This document shows positions 24,954-34,810 of a stretch of 64,000 bases of DNA, piece by piece (position 1 is the first letter of the stretch; each line of letters starts with the position of its first letter). Made by a program: the position numbers and the translations under genes. The notes under the pieces were generated by a model, which worked only from the letters and a program-made list of their open reading frames with translations, was not told the DNA's origin and ran no database searches. Source of the stretch: Leptospira jelokensis (GTDB taxonomy: Bacteria; Spirochaetota; Leptospiria; Leptospirales; Leptospiraceae); the NCBI RefSeq assembly GCF_004769635.1, contig NZ_RQGH01000033.1:124001-188000 (forward strand), written 5' to 3'.

Positions 24954-26321
24954 TTACAAACCTAACTCTTGTAAATGTTTGATCGGAGTCAGTTTGGTGC
25001 TAGGAAACATCCCTTCCACTTCTTTCCAATTTCCATGAGGGAGGAACACTTGGCTGATTCCAATCCCCACTAATTCTTTGATGCGTAGGCTAATTTGGCC
25101 AACACTCCTCACCTCTCCAGAAAGTCCGACTTCTCCTAAGTAACCTGTTTCCCTTGGGATGGGTTTGTCTCGGAAGGAGGAGACAATGGAAGCGGTGATG
25201 GCGAGGTCAAGGCTTGGTTCATCCACACTGAGACCACCAGCAAGGTTACTAAAGATATCTGACTCCGAAAGGGGGAGTCCTAAGTATTTTTCGATCACAG
25301 CTGAAAGTAAAATCACCCGCCGATTGTCCAGGCCTTCTGCCATACGCCTTGCCTGGCCAAACGATGATTTGGTGACAAGGGCTTGTACTTCTACACTGAT
25401 GGCACGGGATCCTTCCATCACAGAAGAGAGAACACTCCCTGATCGTTCTTCCGTTTCAGGTGAGATGAACAATCGGTGGCGGTCTAGGACTTGTTTTAGT
25501 CCACCAAGAACCATTTCAAATATTGCAGTATCACCAACTGCCCCAAATCGGTTTTTGACGGCACGAAGGATTCGGTAATAATTGAATCTATCACCTTCAA
25601 AGTACAAAACTGTGTCCACCAAATGTTCTAAAACTTTCGGACCAGCAATTTGTCCTTCCTTTGTGATATGACCAATCAGAAAAATAGGAACTGACGTGCG
25701 TTTGGCGGTTTCAAGAAAAACTTGGGAAGATTCACGAAGTTGGGTGACTGTACCGGCTTGGTTCACTAAACTTTCTTTTAGAATGGTTTGGATAGAATCA
25801 ATGAAAACAACTTTTGGTTGTAGATCCGATATCATCTGGGAAATATTTTCTGCATACACCTCTGATGACAAAAGGATATTCTCAGAGGATACACCCATCC
25901 GTTTGGCACGAAGGCCAATCTGAGAAGCTGATTCTTCTCCTGAAATGTACAATACCTTCCCTTGGTCTGCGATGTTTTTTGCAATTTCCAATACAAGAGT
26001 AGACTTACCCACACCTGGCTCACCACCAACTAACACAAGACTCCCTGGGACGATCCCTCCTCCTAATACCAAATCAAGTTCTGTAAACCCTGTATGGATA
26101 CGGGAATGGGAATCACTGACCACAGAACCAATGGATTTCGGTTCCGTATACTTCCTGTCCCTCGGTTTCGTTGGCCCATGAGAATCAAACCTTCCTTGGG
26201 AAGTGTTTGTCACTTCTTCAATTTGGTTCCACTCGCCACACGATGGGCATTTCCCGGCCCAACGGCTAAAGGAATCACCACAAGCTTTGCATTGGTACTG
26301 GGGGAGTTGCTTTTTTGCCAT
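24954..26321 (-). CDS. radA: DNA repair protein RadA
   Basis: A 455-residue RecA-like branch-migration ATPase that processes recombination intermediates. Domain order: N-terminal C4 zinc finger (CKACG, then CPSCGEWN), Walker A GGEPGVGKSTL, Walker B VVFIDSIQT, the RadA signature KNRFGAVGD, and a C-terminal Lon-protease-like domain (SDIFSNLAGGLSVDEPSLDLA, GLSGEVRSV). The length is normal. Its ATG overlaps the stop of the upstream RNase D-like gene by one base (TGATG). Confidence 0.96.
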   Translation of the reverse strand: MAKKQLPQYQCKACGDSFSRWAGKCPSCGEWNQIEEVTNTSQGRFDSHGPTKPRDRKYTEPKSIGSVVSDSHSRIHTGFTELDLVLGGGIVPGSLVLVGGEPGVGKSTLVLEIAKNIADQGKVLYISGEESASQIGLRAKRMGVSSENILLSSEVYAENISQMISDLQPKVVFIDSIQTILKESLVNQAGTVTQLRESSQVFLETAKRTSVPIFLIGHITKEGQIAGPKVLEHLVDTVLYFEGDRFNYYRILRAVKNRFGAVGDTAIFEMVLGGLKQVLDRHRLFISPETEERSGSVLSSVMEGSRAISVEVQALVTKSSFGQARRMAEGLDNRRVILLSAVIEKYLGLPLSESDIFSNLAGGLSVDEPSLDLAITASIVSSFRDKPIPRETGYLGEVGLSGEVRSVGQISLRIKELVGIGISQVFLPHGNWKEVEGMFPSTKLTPIKHLQELGL

Positions 26322-26959
26322 CAGTGTTCGAAGAGGTTGTACACTTCGAGTAAATCAAGTTCCACTTGAGTTTCTAAAAATCCAAAACATTTTTCTGCGA
26401 TCGTAAACCTGTTTTCCCGAATCATCATCTCGGTTAGAGTGGATTCGAGTGAAATTAAGAAACGAACATCAGTTGAGGCATAGTCCACTTGGTCTTTGGT
26501 TAGGATTTTTTTACCCCAATCAGAGCTTTGGTTTTTTTTATCGATATTTTCTTCAAAAAATTCTCGGATTAGTTCTTTTAACCCGTGTTTATCGGTATAG
26601 GTACGAGCCAGTTTACTTGCAATTTTTGTACAAAATACATTTTGCACTTTGATGCCAAGCCTTGCGCGTAGGAAGGTCATATCCATCCGTGCAAAATGAA
26701 AGATTTTTGTAATGTCTTTTGATTCGAATAATTTTTGGATATGAGGGGCTTCTTTTTGGCCAGGCAGGATTTGCACTAATGCAACTTTATTTTTAGAATC
26801 GGATATCTGAACAACACAAAGCCTATCCCGGCGGGGATTGAGCCCCATCATTTCACAATCCACTGCTAACCTGTCGTCTTTTTTAAATGCTTCAAAAAAA
26901 TCTTCGTTAAGATCTCCTTGTAAAACGACTGGTTTTATAGTTGAACGTTTTTGGGTCAT
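26321..26959 (-). CDS. RNase D-like 3'-5' exonuclease
   Basis: A 212-residue DEDDy exonuclease domain. Catalytic acids: AVDCEMMGLNPRRD (motif I), FHFARMDMTFLRA (motif II) and VDYASTDVRFL (motif III with Tyr). It is shorter than E. coli RNase D, lacking the HRDC domains, as in the short RNase D-like proteins of many bacteria. Likely a 3'-end RNA or DNA trimming enzyme. It is the upstream partner of radA with a one-base overlap, a pairing that could hint at DNA metabolism. Confidence 0.88.
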   Translation of the reverse strand: MTQKRSTIKPVVLQGDLNEDFFEAFKKDDRLAVDCEMMGLNPRRDRLCVVQISDSKNKVALVQILPGQKEAPHIQKLFESKDITKIFHFARMDMTFLRARLGIKVQNVFCTKIASKLARTYTDKHGLKELIREFFEENIDKKNQSSDWGKKILTKDQVDYASTDVRFLISLESTLTEMMIRENRFTIAEKCFGFLETQVELDLLEVYNLFEH

Positions 26960-27013
26960 AATGGCTTACTATGGAAACCACCCTAACAAAATCATCAAAT
27001 AGATTTTTCCAAG

Positions 27014-28900
27014 ATGAAAATTCAATATAGAGTTCATAATTCCGTCACCATTTCCCATTTCCTTCCTGTAAAAGCAGGTGTTTTCCAATCCGAATGTAAA
27101 AAATTCGAACTTTTACTCACCACAACAAAAGACTCAAAACTGGGAACTGTCCTGAGTCCAAAACTGATTTGGCGCGAAAGTACAAGGCCAGAAGTGGGAT
27201 TTTCTGTAGACCAACTCGAGTTGGAACTCACAGACCTTCCTGAAGGGAATGGATTTTCTCTTTTCCAACATGGATACCAGTCTTGGTCGATCTCAAGAAA
27301 AATGGAAAGTACCGGAGTAGACAAACCTCCCTTTTTATCTTTTTTACACTATTCGCAAGAAAACATTTATTCCAAAAATGAATCGAAAGTTGGGAAATTT
27401 ATTTCTGAATACCTCACTTTAATTTTCAACAAAGAAACTCAAAATGGTGTTTTGTATGCACCACTCGAAGCTGGTGAATTTGGAACCAAGTTTGAAGTTG
27501 TTTTTGGCGCCGAAGGAAATGTAACATCCGTTAAGGTAGTATATGATATCCATTGTTTACCTGACTTAAGACCCAATGCAAAATTGAATATTTCCAAAAT
27601 CAAAGTATTGTTTTTTAAAGGCTCCCCCGAAACCAAATTACTAAAATATTTTGAAGAACTGGGTAAAAAAGAAGGCCCGAACAATTTACCAAAAAAAGTC
27701 CCAACTGGTTGGTGTTCTTGGTATTATTATTACACAAATATTGATCAAAAAACCATATTAGACAATCTAACAAAGGTTAGAGAACTGAACTTACCATTTG
27801 AATTTTTCCAAATTGATGATGGTTACCAAAGAGAAATCGGTGATTGGCTCTATCCAAATGATAAATTCCCTGGTGGGATGCGAATCCTTGCGGATGAAAT
27901 CAAGAGGGTAGGACTTAAACCCGGGATTTGGCTTGCTCCATTCCTTGTTCGAAAAAAATCAGAATTCTTTCGTAAGTACCCAGAAGCGATCTTAAAAGAC
28001 CAAAATGGAAAACCAGTCCCTGCTATTTACCAACCACTTTGGGGAAGAGGTTATACCTATGCTTTGGATATCACACATCCAACGGCACTTGGTTATTTAG
28101 AAAAAGTGTTTTCTACCATTGTCAAAGAATGGGGTTACCCTTATTTGAAATTAGATTTTTTGTATGCTGGCCTATTGCCTGGGGATATATATAACAAAAG
28201 TTTATCGCCACAAGCACGATACCAAAATGCCCTAGACCTCATCCGAAAAGTTGTAGGGAAAAATACATTTTTACTTGGATGTGGAGCTCCCATGTTACCT
28301 TCCATCGGCTATTTTGATGGGATGAGAATATCCTGCGATGTGGCACCGTTTTGGTATCCGGAAAGGTTACGAGTATTTCTCAAAGACAGAAACGCACTTT
28401 GTACAAGGACAGCACTTATCAATGACATCACACGTGCATCTATGCACAGGCATTTATGGTTAAATGATCCAGATTGTTTGCTTGTTCGCAAAAAAAAGAA
28501 CAAAATGAACGAAGCCCAAACGAAACTGATGGCGTCCGTCATGGCAGTGTCAGGTGGGATGTTACTTGTTTCAGACGACTTAACAAAATTAGAAATGGAT
28601 CGTTTGGACCTGCTCAAAAAAGCCTTCCAATTGAATCGGGAATGCCAGGCCTACACTCCAATCCCAATTGGGGTTTTTGAAAATGAATTCCCACTCGCCC
28701 TCTACAATCCAGGTGGGTATTTAGGGATTTGGAATCCTACAGAAGAAGAAAAAACAGTTCACATCTCCCTACCACCTGGAGTCAAAACGAAGGCTCCCTT
28801 TTTGGATTTTTGGACGGGAACCCGAGTGGATTTACATGCTGTGGACGGTGGGTTTACAACTACTTTGCCCGCTTTTGGTTCCGTAGTGGTTTCCGTTTAA
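27014..28900 (+). CDS. alpha-galactosidase-like glycoside hydrolase (GH36)
   Basis: A 628-residue cytoplasmic GH36-family enzyme. An N-terminal beta-sandwich (residues ~1-230) precedes a TIM barrel beginning at GWCSWYYYYTNI. Substrate and catalytic marks: FFQIDDGYQREIGDW, GIWLAPFLV, the nucleophile Asp in YLKLDFLYAG and the acid/base Asp in MRISCDVAPFW. A small C-terminal beta domain ends the protein. It would release galactose from alpha-galactosides. No sugar transporter or regulator is adjacent, and no signal peptide is seen. Confidence 0.88.
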   Translation: MKIQYRVHNSVTISHFLPVKAGVFQSECKKFELLLTTTKDSKLGTVLSPKLIWRESTRPEVGFSVDQLELELTDLPEGNGFSLFQHGYQSWSISRKMESTGVDKPPFLSFLHYSQENIYSKNESKVGKFISEYLTLIFNKETQNGVLYAPLEAGEFGTKFEVVFGAEGNVTSVKVVYDIHCLPDLRPNAKLNISKIKVLFFKGSPETKLLKYFEELGKKEGPNNLPKKVPTGWCSWYYYYTNIDQKTILDNLTKVRELNLPFEFFQIDDGYQREIGDWLYPNDKFPGGMRILADEIKRVGLKPGIWLAPFLVRKKSEFFRKYPEAILKDQNGKPVPAIYQPLWGRGYTYALDITHPTALGYLEKVFSTIVKEWGYPYLKLDFLYAGLLPGDIYNKSLSPQARYQNALDLIRKVVGKNTFLLGCGAPMLPSIGYFDGMRISCDVAPFWYPERLRVFLKDRNALCTRTALINDITRASMHRHLWLNDPDCLLVRKKKNKMNEAQTKLMASVMAVSGGMLLVSDDLTKLEMDRLDLLKKAFQLNRECQAYTPIPIGVFENEFPLALYNPGGYLGIWNPTEEEKTVHISLPPGVKTKAPFLDFWTGTRVDLHAVDGGFTTTLPAFGSVVVSV

Positions 28901-28969
28901 GAAAGAAAATTCATTGACGGTTTTCAAAAAAAACTTAGTATTTTTGCAATTCGACGTAAGAGGTTTTTT

Positions 28970-29434
28970 ATGCGTTCCATAAAAGTTTTCACAATGATAT
29001 CTGCTATGGCTTTGTTCATTTCAGTTAACAATTGTTCCTTTCTAGATTCTGCTTCCGGAAGTATTAGCCGTTTGACAATGTCAGTCTCTGATTCCACTTC
29101 TGCACTTGTAAAATCAATTTGTAATAGTATTTCCTCCATTTCTGAAGAAAGCAAAGAAAAAGTGATGAACGAATACCAAGAAGACATCATTGCAAGTGTT
29201 GCCTTACAAATTCGATATGAAAACCAATCACAAGAATTAGAAAACCAACTTTCCCTTATTGCAAAAAAACATGGTCTCGTATCTTGGAGATCCAAAGCAG
29301 CAACTTACATTGCCATCGGACAAGGTTTGAAACAAGCAAACCTCACTCCTTCGGAAATGAAAGAAGTTGCCGATGATGTTTCAAAACAAAATATAACAGT
29401 TGCTAAATTAATTTTAGAAGGATACCACCTATAA
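28970..29434 (+). CDS. small putative lipoprotein (hypothetical)
   Basis: A 154-residue exported protein. The signal MRSIKVFTMISAMALFISVNNC has a spirochete-style lipobox (cysteine 22). The mature part is Ser-rich then helical (SEESKEKVMNEYQEDI, ENQLSLIAKKHG). No named family recognised. Its stop overlaps the proposed start of the DUF4105-like gene, which suggests an operon 28970-32897 of envelope proteins. Confidence 0.75.
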   Translation: MRSIKVFTMISAMALFISVNNCSFLDSASGSISRLTMSVSDSTSALVKSICNSISSISEESKEKVMNEYQEDIIASVALQIRYENQSQELENQLSLIAKKHGLVSWRSKAATYIAIGQGLKQANLTPSEMKEVADDVSKQNITVAKLILEGYHL

Positions 29435-31284
29435 TCCACGCTGTTTTAGGGCGGAGACATACCGCCCTCCTTGCCTTCATCACATTCCTTTCGGCAATCT
29501 CCCTCACTGCATCACCAAAACAAAAGGAATCAAACCACTACGGGTTTTTATACATCGATTCCAATTCAGGCCAGTCCAGCGGTGGGCATTCAGCCTTACT
29601 TCTCGGTGACCGTGTTTACCACTTACAATATTCCTTTGATGACCGAATCTTTCATATAGTGAGAGAAAGTTGGGATGACTTTCGATTCCAATATGGTGTG
29701 ATCGAAAATCGTAACATAGAGTTTTACGAATGGAAACTAAACGATAAAGCAAAACGAATTTTACGCCAGAAATGGAACGAGTTGTATTTGGTCCAGGAAA
29801 CTCATATCCAAAACCAGAAACGATTGGAAGAAGATTGGGAATGGAAAGATGCCACAACCAAAGAAGATCCACTTTCCTATTCCATTCCTGGTTTTGGTTA
29901 CTTTACCAATCTTCCTGATCCCGATGCAACCTATCCAAATCTATTTTCTTTTACGAATGAAGAAATGGAACAAATCAATGCGAAAATTGAATCACTAAAA
30001 TCTTCACAAAGAGAATCCATTCCAAAAGAAGAAAACAATACAAACCCTTTACCAGAAACTAAGTCTGCTTTCCAATTGGTACCAAGCATTCAAACTGATA
30101 CCAATACATTTATCCAAACAGAAAGGAAACTCTTTGTCCGACAGTTTCTGCAAAACCCTGTACAATTGTATGAACAGGCATTTGTTCATTTAAATCAAAA
30201 TGAATTTTTGTTAACAGAGAAAGAAGTGGCAACCTTCCAAACTTACCTTTCTGAATTGAAAAACGAGTTAAAATCCTGCCTACTTTTCGAAGAATGCAAT
30301 GATTGGGAAGAAATGACACTCCTTTTAAGGATCATTTACACCAATCGTTCCATTGCAGAAAAAACTATTGTATTCCCTAGAAAAAATTTCCAAGGATTTT
30401 CTTACATTGAATACCTCAGTTTACCAGAAACGGTTTTTATCACCAAACAAAATGAATACGGACTACTCATCAAAGAAAAACGTGACGAGTTTATGAAATC
30501 TTACCATCCCATTCATTATTATAACTGGGAATCGTTACTCGGGAAATATCTTAGTTTTATAGAAGGGAAAACTTATACCGAAGGAATTGAATTCAATTGG
30601 TTGGGCAAAAATCCGTATCCAAATCCAAAAATCCATCAAACAAAAAATATAGATACAAAAGTTTATCTCAGATCCAAATCCAATTGGGAAACTTACACAA
30701 AAAATGTGCAGACTTTGTATTCCTATCATTTGGTTTTTCAAAATTGTACGAATGAACTTTTCCAATATATGAATTTGATGTTTCCCAATGGGAGTATTGA
30801 GGGCCAACGATTCTGGGAACCTCTCGGAAGCCATTGGATTCGCTTTAATTTTGTTCCTTCCATTGCTGCCTTTAAACTTGCAAACAGCAGTTATACTGAA
30901 AAAATCAAAATTGTCCCCTCCTATCGAAATCTGAAACGAAATCAACTCAAATCTTGGAGTGTAAAAAACATAAGAGAACGAATTGTTTTCACTTCGGAAA
31001 TCTACCAACCAAACCCACTAGACCATTCATTTTTATTTTTTACGGAAGAATCGATCTGGAATAGACCCATATTAGGATTCGCCAATGTGATTTGGGGGAT
31101 TGGTTATACGGGAATGGGTATCGTCAAATCACCAATGGACAAAGGGAAAGCGTTTATCGAAGGAACGGAAACCATCTTTTATAGCATCCCTGAACTTTTT
31201 TTCTTTAACATTCGCAAAGGTCATTTCCCATTGATCACAGCCGAAGAAATTCCAAAAGAATACTACGAAAACACACTCGAATGA
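29431..31284 (+). CDS. periplasmic DUF4105/Lnb-like protein with non-canonical start
   Basis: A protein of about 617 residues if read from 29431. The only standard start in frame is GTG 29659, but the frame stays open upstream and encodes a signal peptide (RRHTALLAFITFLSAISLTASP) plus GQSSGGHSALLLGDRVYHLQYS. This carries a likely catalytic histidine, matching the later cysteine in FQNCTNELFQYMN, as in permuted NlpC/P60-like (DUF4105/Lnb N-terminal) domains. No ATG, GTG or TTG exists before the signal peptide. ATA at 29431, overlapping the upstream stop and with AGAAGG nine bases before the codon preceding region, is the best candidate. The gene overlaps the next by four bases. An AGGGCGG/CCGCCCT hairpin lies in the first codons. 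Confidence 0.6.
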   Translation: MIHAVLGRRHTALLAFITFLSAISLTASPKQKESNHYGFLYIDSNSGQSSGGHSALLLGDRVYHLQYSFDDRIFHIVRESWDDFRFQYGVIENRNIEFYEWKLNDKAKRILRQKWNELYLVQETHIQNQKRLEEDWEWKDATTKEDPLSYSIPGFGYFTNLPDPDATYPNLFSFTNEEMEQINAKIESLKSSQRESIPKEENNTNPLPETKSAFQLVPSIQTDTNTFIQTERKLFVRQFLQNPVQLYEQAFVHLNQNEFLLTEKEVATFQTYLSELKNELKSCLLFEECNDWEEMTLLLRIIYTNRSIAEKTIVFPRKNFQGFSYIEYLSLPETVFITKQNEYGLLIKEKRDEFMKSYHPIHYYNWESLLGKYLSFIEGKTYTEGIEFNWLGKNPYPNPKIHQTKNIDTKVYLRSKSNWETYTKNVQTLYSYHLVFQNCTNELFQYMNLMFPNGSIEGQRFWEPLGSHWIRFNFVPSIAAFKLANSSYTEKIKIVPSYRNLKRNQLKSWSVKNIRERIVFTSEIYQPNPLDHSFLFFTEESIWNRPILGFANVIWGIGYTGMGIVKSPMDKGKAFIEGTETIFYSIPELFFFNIRKGHFPLITAEEIPKEYYENTLE

Positions 31285-32897
31285 AATCCTTAATTTTATA
31301 TATCCCATATATCTTTGTATTTGTTTCCCAAATGTTACCAGCAAAGCCCTGGTTTTTTCCAGGGGAATCTTCCACCTACATCTCATTGTCAATTGTCTTT
31401 TTTTCCATTCAATCCATTCTGTTGTATGGAAAGAGTAAGAAGGGTTGGAATTTACAATGGATTGAAACATTTTTTCCACCCAATTGGTCCATCGCAGGTT
31501 TTTATTTTTTATTTATGTTACTCTTCCCATTGCGAAATCGTAATTGGGGGGATGGACTCTTACTGCTTGAAACCAATTTACTCGAAACCAAACTCTTTGG
31601 CTTTCAATTTACCTTGGATGAAATTTTGGAAAGTATCCTCCACAGTAACCTCACTCAAGTTTTAAACTATTTTCACATTTCAGATGATCCTGTGGTTTCG
31701 TATGCAATTCTATCCTATGCTGTTGGAGTATTTTTTTTATTTGGATTTTTAATACTTGGCAAACAGAAACCAAAGGATCTTTCCATCTTAATCCTTTTAT
31801 CATCCGGGGGAATTTTACTTGGGTTTGGGTATGCTGAACATTATACATTAGTAACAGCTGTTCATTTGGGATTGTATTTATTTTTATATAGGTTTGCAAA
31901 AGACCCAAAAGATTGTAATACCCTTCTGTATGGCAGCACAAGCATTGTCGCCTTAGCGATGTTATTCCATTTGGTATCAGGATACCTGGTAATTTTATTG
32001 GTTTATCTGTGGGTTACCCATTCACCCAAAGAGAAAAAAATACAACATCTATTTTACTGCACAATCCTTGGGACTTTAATACTATTCCCATGGTTTCTAT
32101 ACTTTAGTATATTCCATGATCCTACTGTGGATCAAAATAGTACTCACCTCATCCATCCTCCGTTTTATCCTATGAAACGTTGGATCTCTTTGAACCATGT
32201 GAAAGAAATCAGTTCTGTTCTAATATGGAATGTTTTCTTTTCTGCTTTTTATTTACTCTACCAATGGACTTTCCAAAAAGAAACTTGGAAACATTTCGTT
32301 TCAAAACCAAACCACCAAACTTTGTTCGTTGTGGTATTTTGTTTTTTCCTGCATGGTTTTTTTCACAACCCTCAATTAGGTTTTCCAGCTGATTGGGATT
32401 TGATGGGATTTTATTGGTTGCCGATTACTGTTTTGGCTTTTTTGTTTTGGAAAGAAAAAACAAAACTTGAATGGGAATGGATCCCAGTCCTTGTTTTTTC
32501 AGTTCTTTTGGTGATGGTATCTGCCTTCACACTCAACAAATCAAACACAAAAGATGATTTGGTTTGGGAAATTACGAAGAAAGCGATTCACAAGTATTCA
32601 GAAGAAAATCAATTGCTCATCCAAAGTTTTCCCAAAGAAGAGAAAAAATTTTTTGCGAAGGGTGATTTTTTATTTTTTAAAGGGGAATACATCACAAATC
32701 AGCTCTGTGATTTTCCAGAAAAAGAACTTTTGAAGAGCCAGATGATGGACCATCGTAAAAATTGGAAGGCCGGTTTTCTCAGTGGAAAATTTAAAGTCAA
32801 AACAGAGTTAAATGCATTTTTGACGGAAGCAACAAAAACAAATGTATTGTATCTTAAATCTCTAGAAGCAAATACGATATGTCATCCGAAGCTTTAG
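31281..32897 (+). CDS. polytopic membrane protein, unknown function
   Basis: A 538-residue protein with about twelve hydrophobic segments and a soluble C-terminal domain of ~100 residues. The short acidic motif RNRNWGDG after the second helix recalls the first-loop acidic motif of GT-C glycosyltransferases, and HNPQLGFPADWDLMGFYWLP is a conspicuous conserved-looking stretch, but I cannot place it in a named family. The start ATG overlaps the DUF4105-like stop (ATGA). Its last 44 bases overlap the convergent phosphatase gene. Confidence 0.65.
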   Translation: MKSLILYIPYIFVFVSQMLPAKPWFFPGESSTYISLSIVFFSIQSILLYGKSKKGWNLQWIETFFPPNWSIAGFYFLFMLLFPLRNRNWGDGLLLLETNLLETKLFGFQFTLDEILESILHSNLTQVLNYFHISDDPVVSYAILSYAVGVFFLFGFLILGKQKPKDLSILILLSSGGILLGFGYAEHYTLVTAVHLGLYLFLYRFAKDPKDCNTLLYGSTSIVALAMLFHLVSGYLVILLVYLWVTHSPKEKKIQHLFYCTILGTLILFPWFLYFSIFHDPTVDQNSTHLIHPPFYPMKRWISLNHVKEISSVLIWNVFFSAFYLLYQWTFQKETWKHFVSKPNHQTLFVVVFCFFLHGFFHNPQLGFPADWDLMGFYWLPITVLAFLFWKEKTKLEWEWIPVLVFSVLLVMVSAFTLNKSNTKDDLVWEITKKAIHKYSEENQLLIQSFPKEEKKFFAKGDFLFFKGEYITNQLCDFPEKELLKSQMMDHRKNWKAGFLSGKFKVKTELNAFLTEATKTNVLYLKSLEANTICHPKL

Positions 32898-33966
32898 ATG
32901 AAGTCACCAAGTATTGGATGTAATTTGAAATTTCCACTTTCATGCCATCAAAACGGTTCTCACCCTTTGGCAATTGGACCAGAGTTTGTACAAGAGGATG
33001 AGTGCTAGAAGCCAATAGTCCATCAGAGTACAAAAACAAAATATCACCAGACTCCACTTGGATTTCTTTTTCTGCAAATTCCATCTCTGCCAAAATGCCG
33101 AGGATTTGTCCAGATTGGTCTTGCAAAATGAGTGGCGCCCTACTTTCTTTTTGAAAAACAATTGGGAAAGGATGTCCCCCTCTTGCATACGTGATTTTTT
33201 TTTGTGAGTGGTCAACAACGATGCTAATCGCTGTCATGCTATGAGTTCCAATTTCATTACACAATTCACGATTGAGTCGAGACAACAACTCTTTAGGTGC
33301 AATGGTTGTTGTTCGAGCCAATTCTTTGTGAATGGTAGTCATGAGGATTGCGATAAGACCCGAAGTCACACCATGACCTTCGATATCACCCATAAGGATT
33401 AAGGTTTTGTCTTCCGTCAGAGGAACCACTTGGAAAAAATCACCCGAAACAAAACTAACTGGTTTGATTTCTGAATGAATTTTATGTTTTAAGGTAGGCA
33501 AATTCATTGTTTTCGATTGAATTTTTGCCGCAAGCCTCAAATCACGTTTGATCGCTTCATCCATCGACTCTTTATCTTTTAAAAAATTATAATATTCAAA
33601 TGATCTCGAAATTGCCGCTTCGATAGATTTTGTATGGAATGGCTTTAAAATAAAATCAGAAGCTCTATGATATAAGGATGAAACAACAGTTTGGATATCA
33701 CGTTCCCCGGTCATCATAAGCACTTGGGTTTTAGAATCAATGGCTTTGATTTTTGGTAAGAGTTCCAAACCAGTTGTTTGGGGCATATTCACATCCAAAA
33801 AGACGATTGGATTTTTTTCCCTTTCGAAGTATTCCAAACCTTGTAGTGGATTTGTAAAGTAACGTACGAAATAACCGAGTCCATTTACAATCAACTCCAA
33901 TGTTTCACAGATTTCAGTGTCATCATCAATGATGAGAATTTCTGGTTTGAATGAATATTCGGACAT
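32854..33966 (-). CDS. response regulator with PP2C (RsbU/SpoIIE) phosphatase output
   Basis: A 370-residue signalling protein. The receiver domain (residues ~8-125) has the acidic pair in IIDDDTE, phosphoacceptor D58 in VFLDVNMP, the switch threonine in MMTGE and lysine in FILKPFH. The C-terminal PP2C-type serine phosphatase has SGDFFQVVP, LMGDIEGHGVTSGLIA, ARGGHPFPIVF and LFLYSDGL, containing the metal-binding aspartates. Such proteins control anti-sigma or anti-anti-sigma switches. It is the third gene of a run with the hypothetical protein and the HDAC11-like hydrolase. No sensor kinase is adjacent. Confidence 0.92.
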   Translation of the reverse strand: MSEYSFKPEILIIDDDTEICETLELIVNGLGYFVRYFTNPLQGLEYFEREKNPIVFLDVNMPQTTGLELLPKIKAIDSKTQVLMMTGERDIQTVVSSLYHRASDFILKPFHTKSIEAAISRSFEYYNFLKDKESMDEAIKRDLRLAAKIQSKTMNLPTLKHKIHSEIKPVSFVSGDFFQVVPLTEDKTLILMGDIEGHGVTSGLIAILMTTIHKELARTTTIAPKELLSRLNRELCNEIGTHSMTAISIVVDHSQKKITYARGGHPFPIVFQKESRAPLILQDQSGQILGILAEMEFAEKEIQVESGDILFLYSDGLLASSTHPLVQTLVQLPKGENRFDGMKVEISNYIQYLVTSSKASDDISYLLLEI

Positions 33967-33994
33967 CTACTATGATTATCGGAATTTAACCCGC

Positions 33995-34810
33995 TTATTT
34001 TGAGACCAATCGGAATTTTAGTTTTTCTTTTACTTCCTCTACTTTTCGAAAATAAACCTCGTGAAAGACTTTTTTTTCTAAATAAGGGTCGGTACAAGAA
34101 ATCATTTCACCATATTTCCATTCATAGGGTTCACCATTTTCATATTGAACTCTGTTTTGATGGATCTGGGAGGATAAACTTCGTAAGTTTGTGCCCCGGA
34201 AATTTTTCACAAGCGCACGAAATGTACCTTCTTTTTCAGGATCAATGAAACGAAACTTCCTAGAAAATAAAACGGCATCATGAAAGTATTCGGGAACATT
34301 AAAAGCACCTGATGTTCCCAATTTTTGGGATAACACTCGAATGAAATCAGTAAACTCGTTTAGGACATTGAGCCCAGGATACTCTTGTCCAAAGTACAAT
34401 TCCTTTTTGAGATCACCTGGTTCAAAATTGATATTTTGGGTAAGAAGCCAATCGATGTAAATCATAGGGAACTGTTCATCATCCCCTTTTAACTGGAACT
34501 GAGATACTTTTAATCGAGTGTGGACTAAAATCTTTTTTGATTCAGTTTTAATATAAATACGATTGTCAAAGTCATTCAGTATCTCAAGTTCGATGATGGG
34601 ATTTTGGAATCCTCGTTTTTCGACTGCAGAAATTAACCCTGCACTTACTAACAATTGTTCTACTTCATAATGAGTAAAACGATTGAATAGTTTTGGTTCC
34701 ATGTTTAAGGATGTGTTTAGTTCCTTCGATACATCTACTAAAGACAGATCATCTAAATTTAACCAATCAGATTGATTTTTCTTTTTGTCTGTAGATGAAA
34801 ATACACCCAT
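33995..34810 (-). CDS. conserved hypothetical protein
   Basis: A 271-residue soluble protein without signal peptide or membrane segment. Sequence such as RFTHYEVEQLLVSAGL and IIELEILNDFDNRIYIKTESKKILVHTR suggests an alpha/beta fold, but I do not recognise the family. Its ATG overlaps the deacetylase-like stop by one base (TAATG) and the phosphatase gene follows after 28 bases, so the three are almost certainly one transcript. Confidence 0.75.
   Translation of the reverse strand: MGVFSSTDKKKNQSDWLNLDDLSLVDVSKELNTSLNMEPKLFNRFTHYEVEQLLVSAGLISAVEKRGFQNPIIELEILNDFDNRIYIKTESKKILVHTRLKVSQFQLKGDDEQFPMIYIDWLLTQNINFEPGDLKKELYFGQEYPGLNVLNEFTDFIRVLSQKLGTSGAFNVPEYFHDAVLFSRKFRFIDPEKEGTFRALVKNFRGTNLRSLSSQIHQNRVQYENGEPYEWKYGEMISCTDPYLEKKVFHEVYFRKVEEVKEKLKFRLVSK

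Noticed and set aside
24773..24982. Plus-strand frame in the radA-lipase gap
   Set aside because: No ribosome site or family resemblance, and its end runs antisense into radA.
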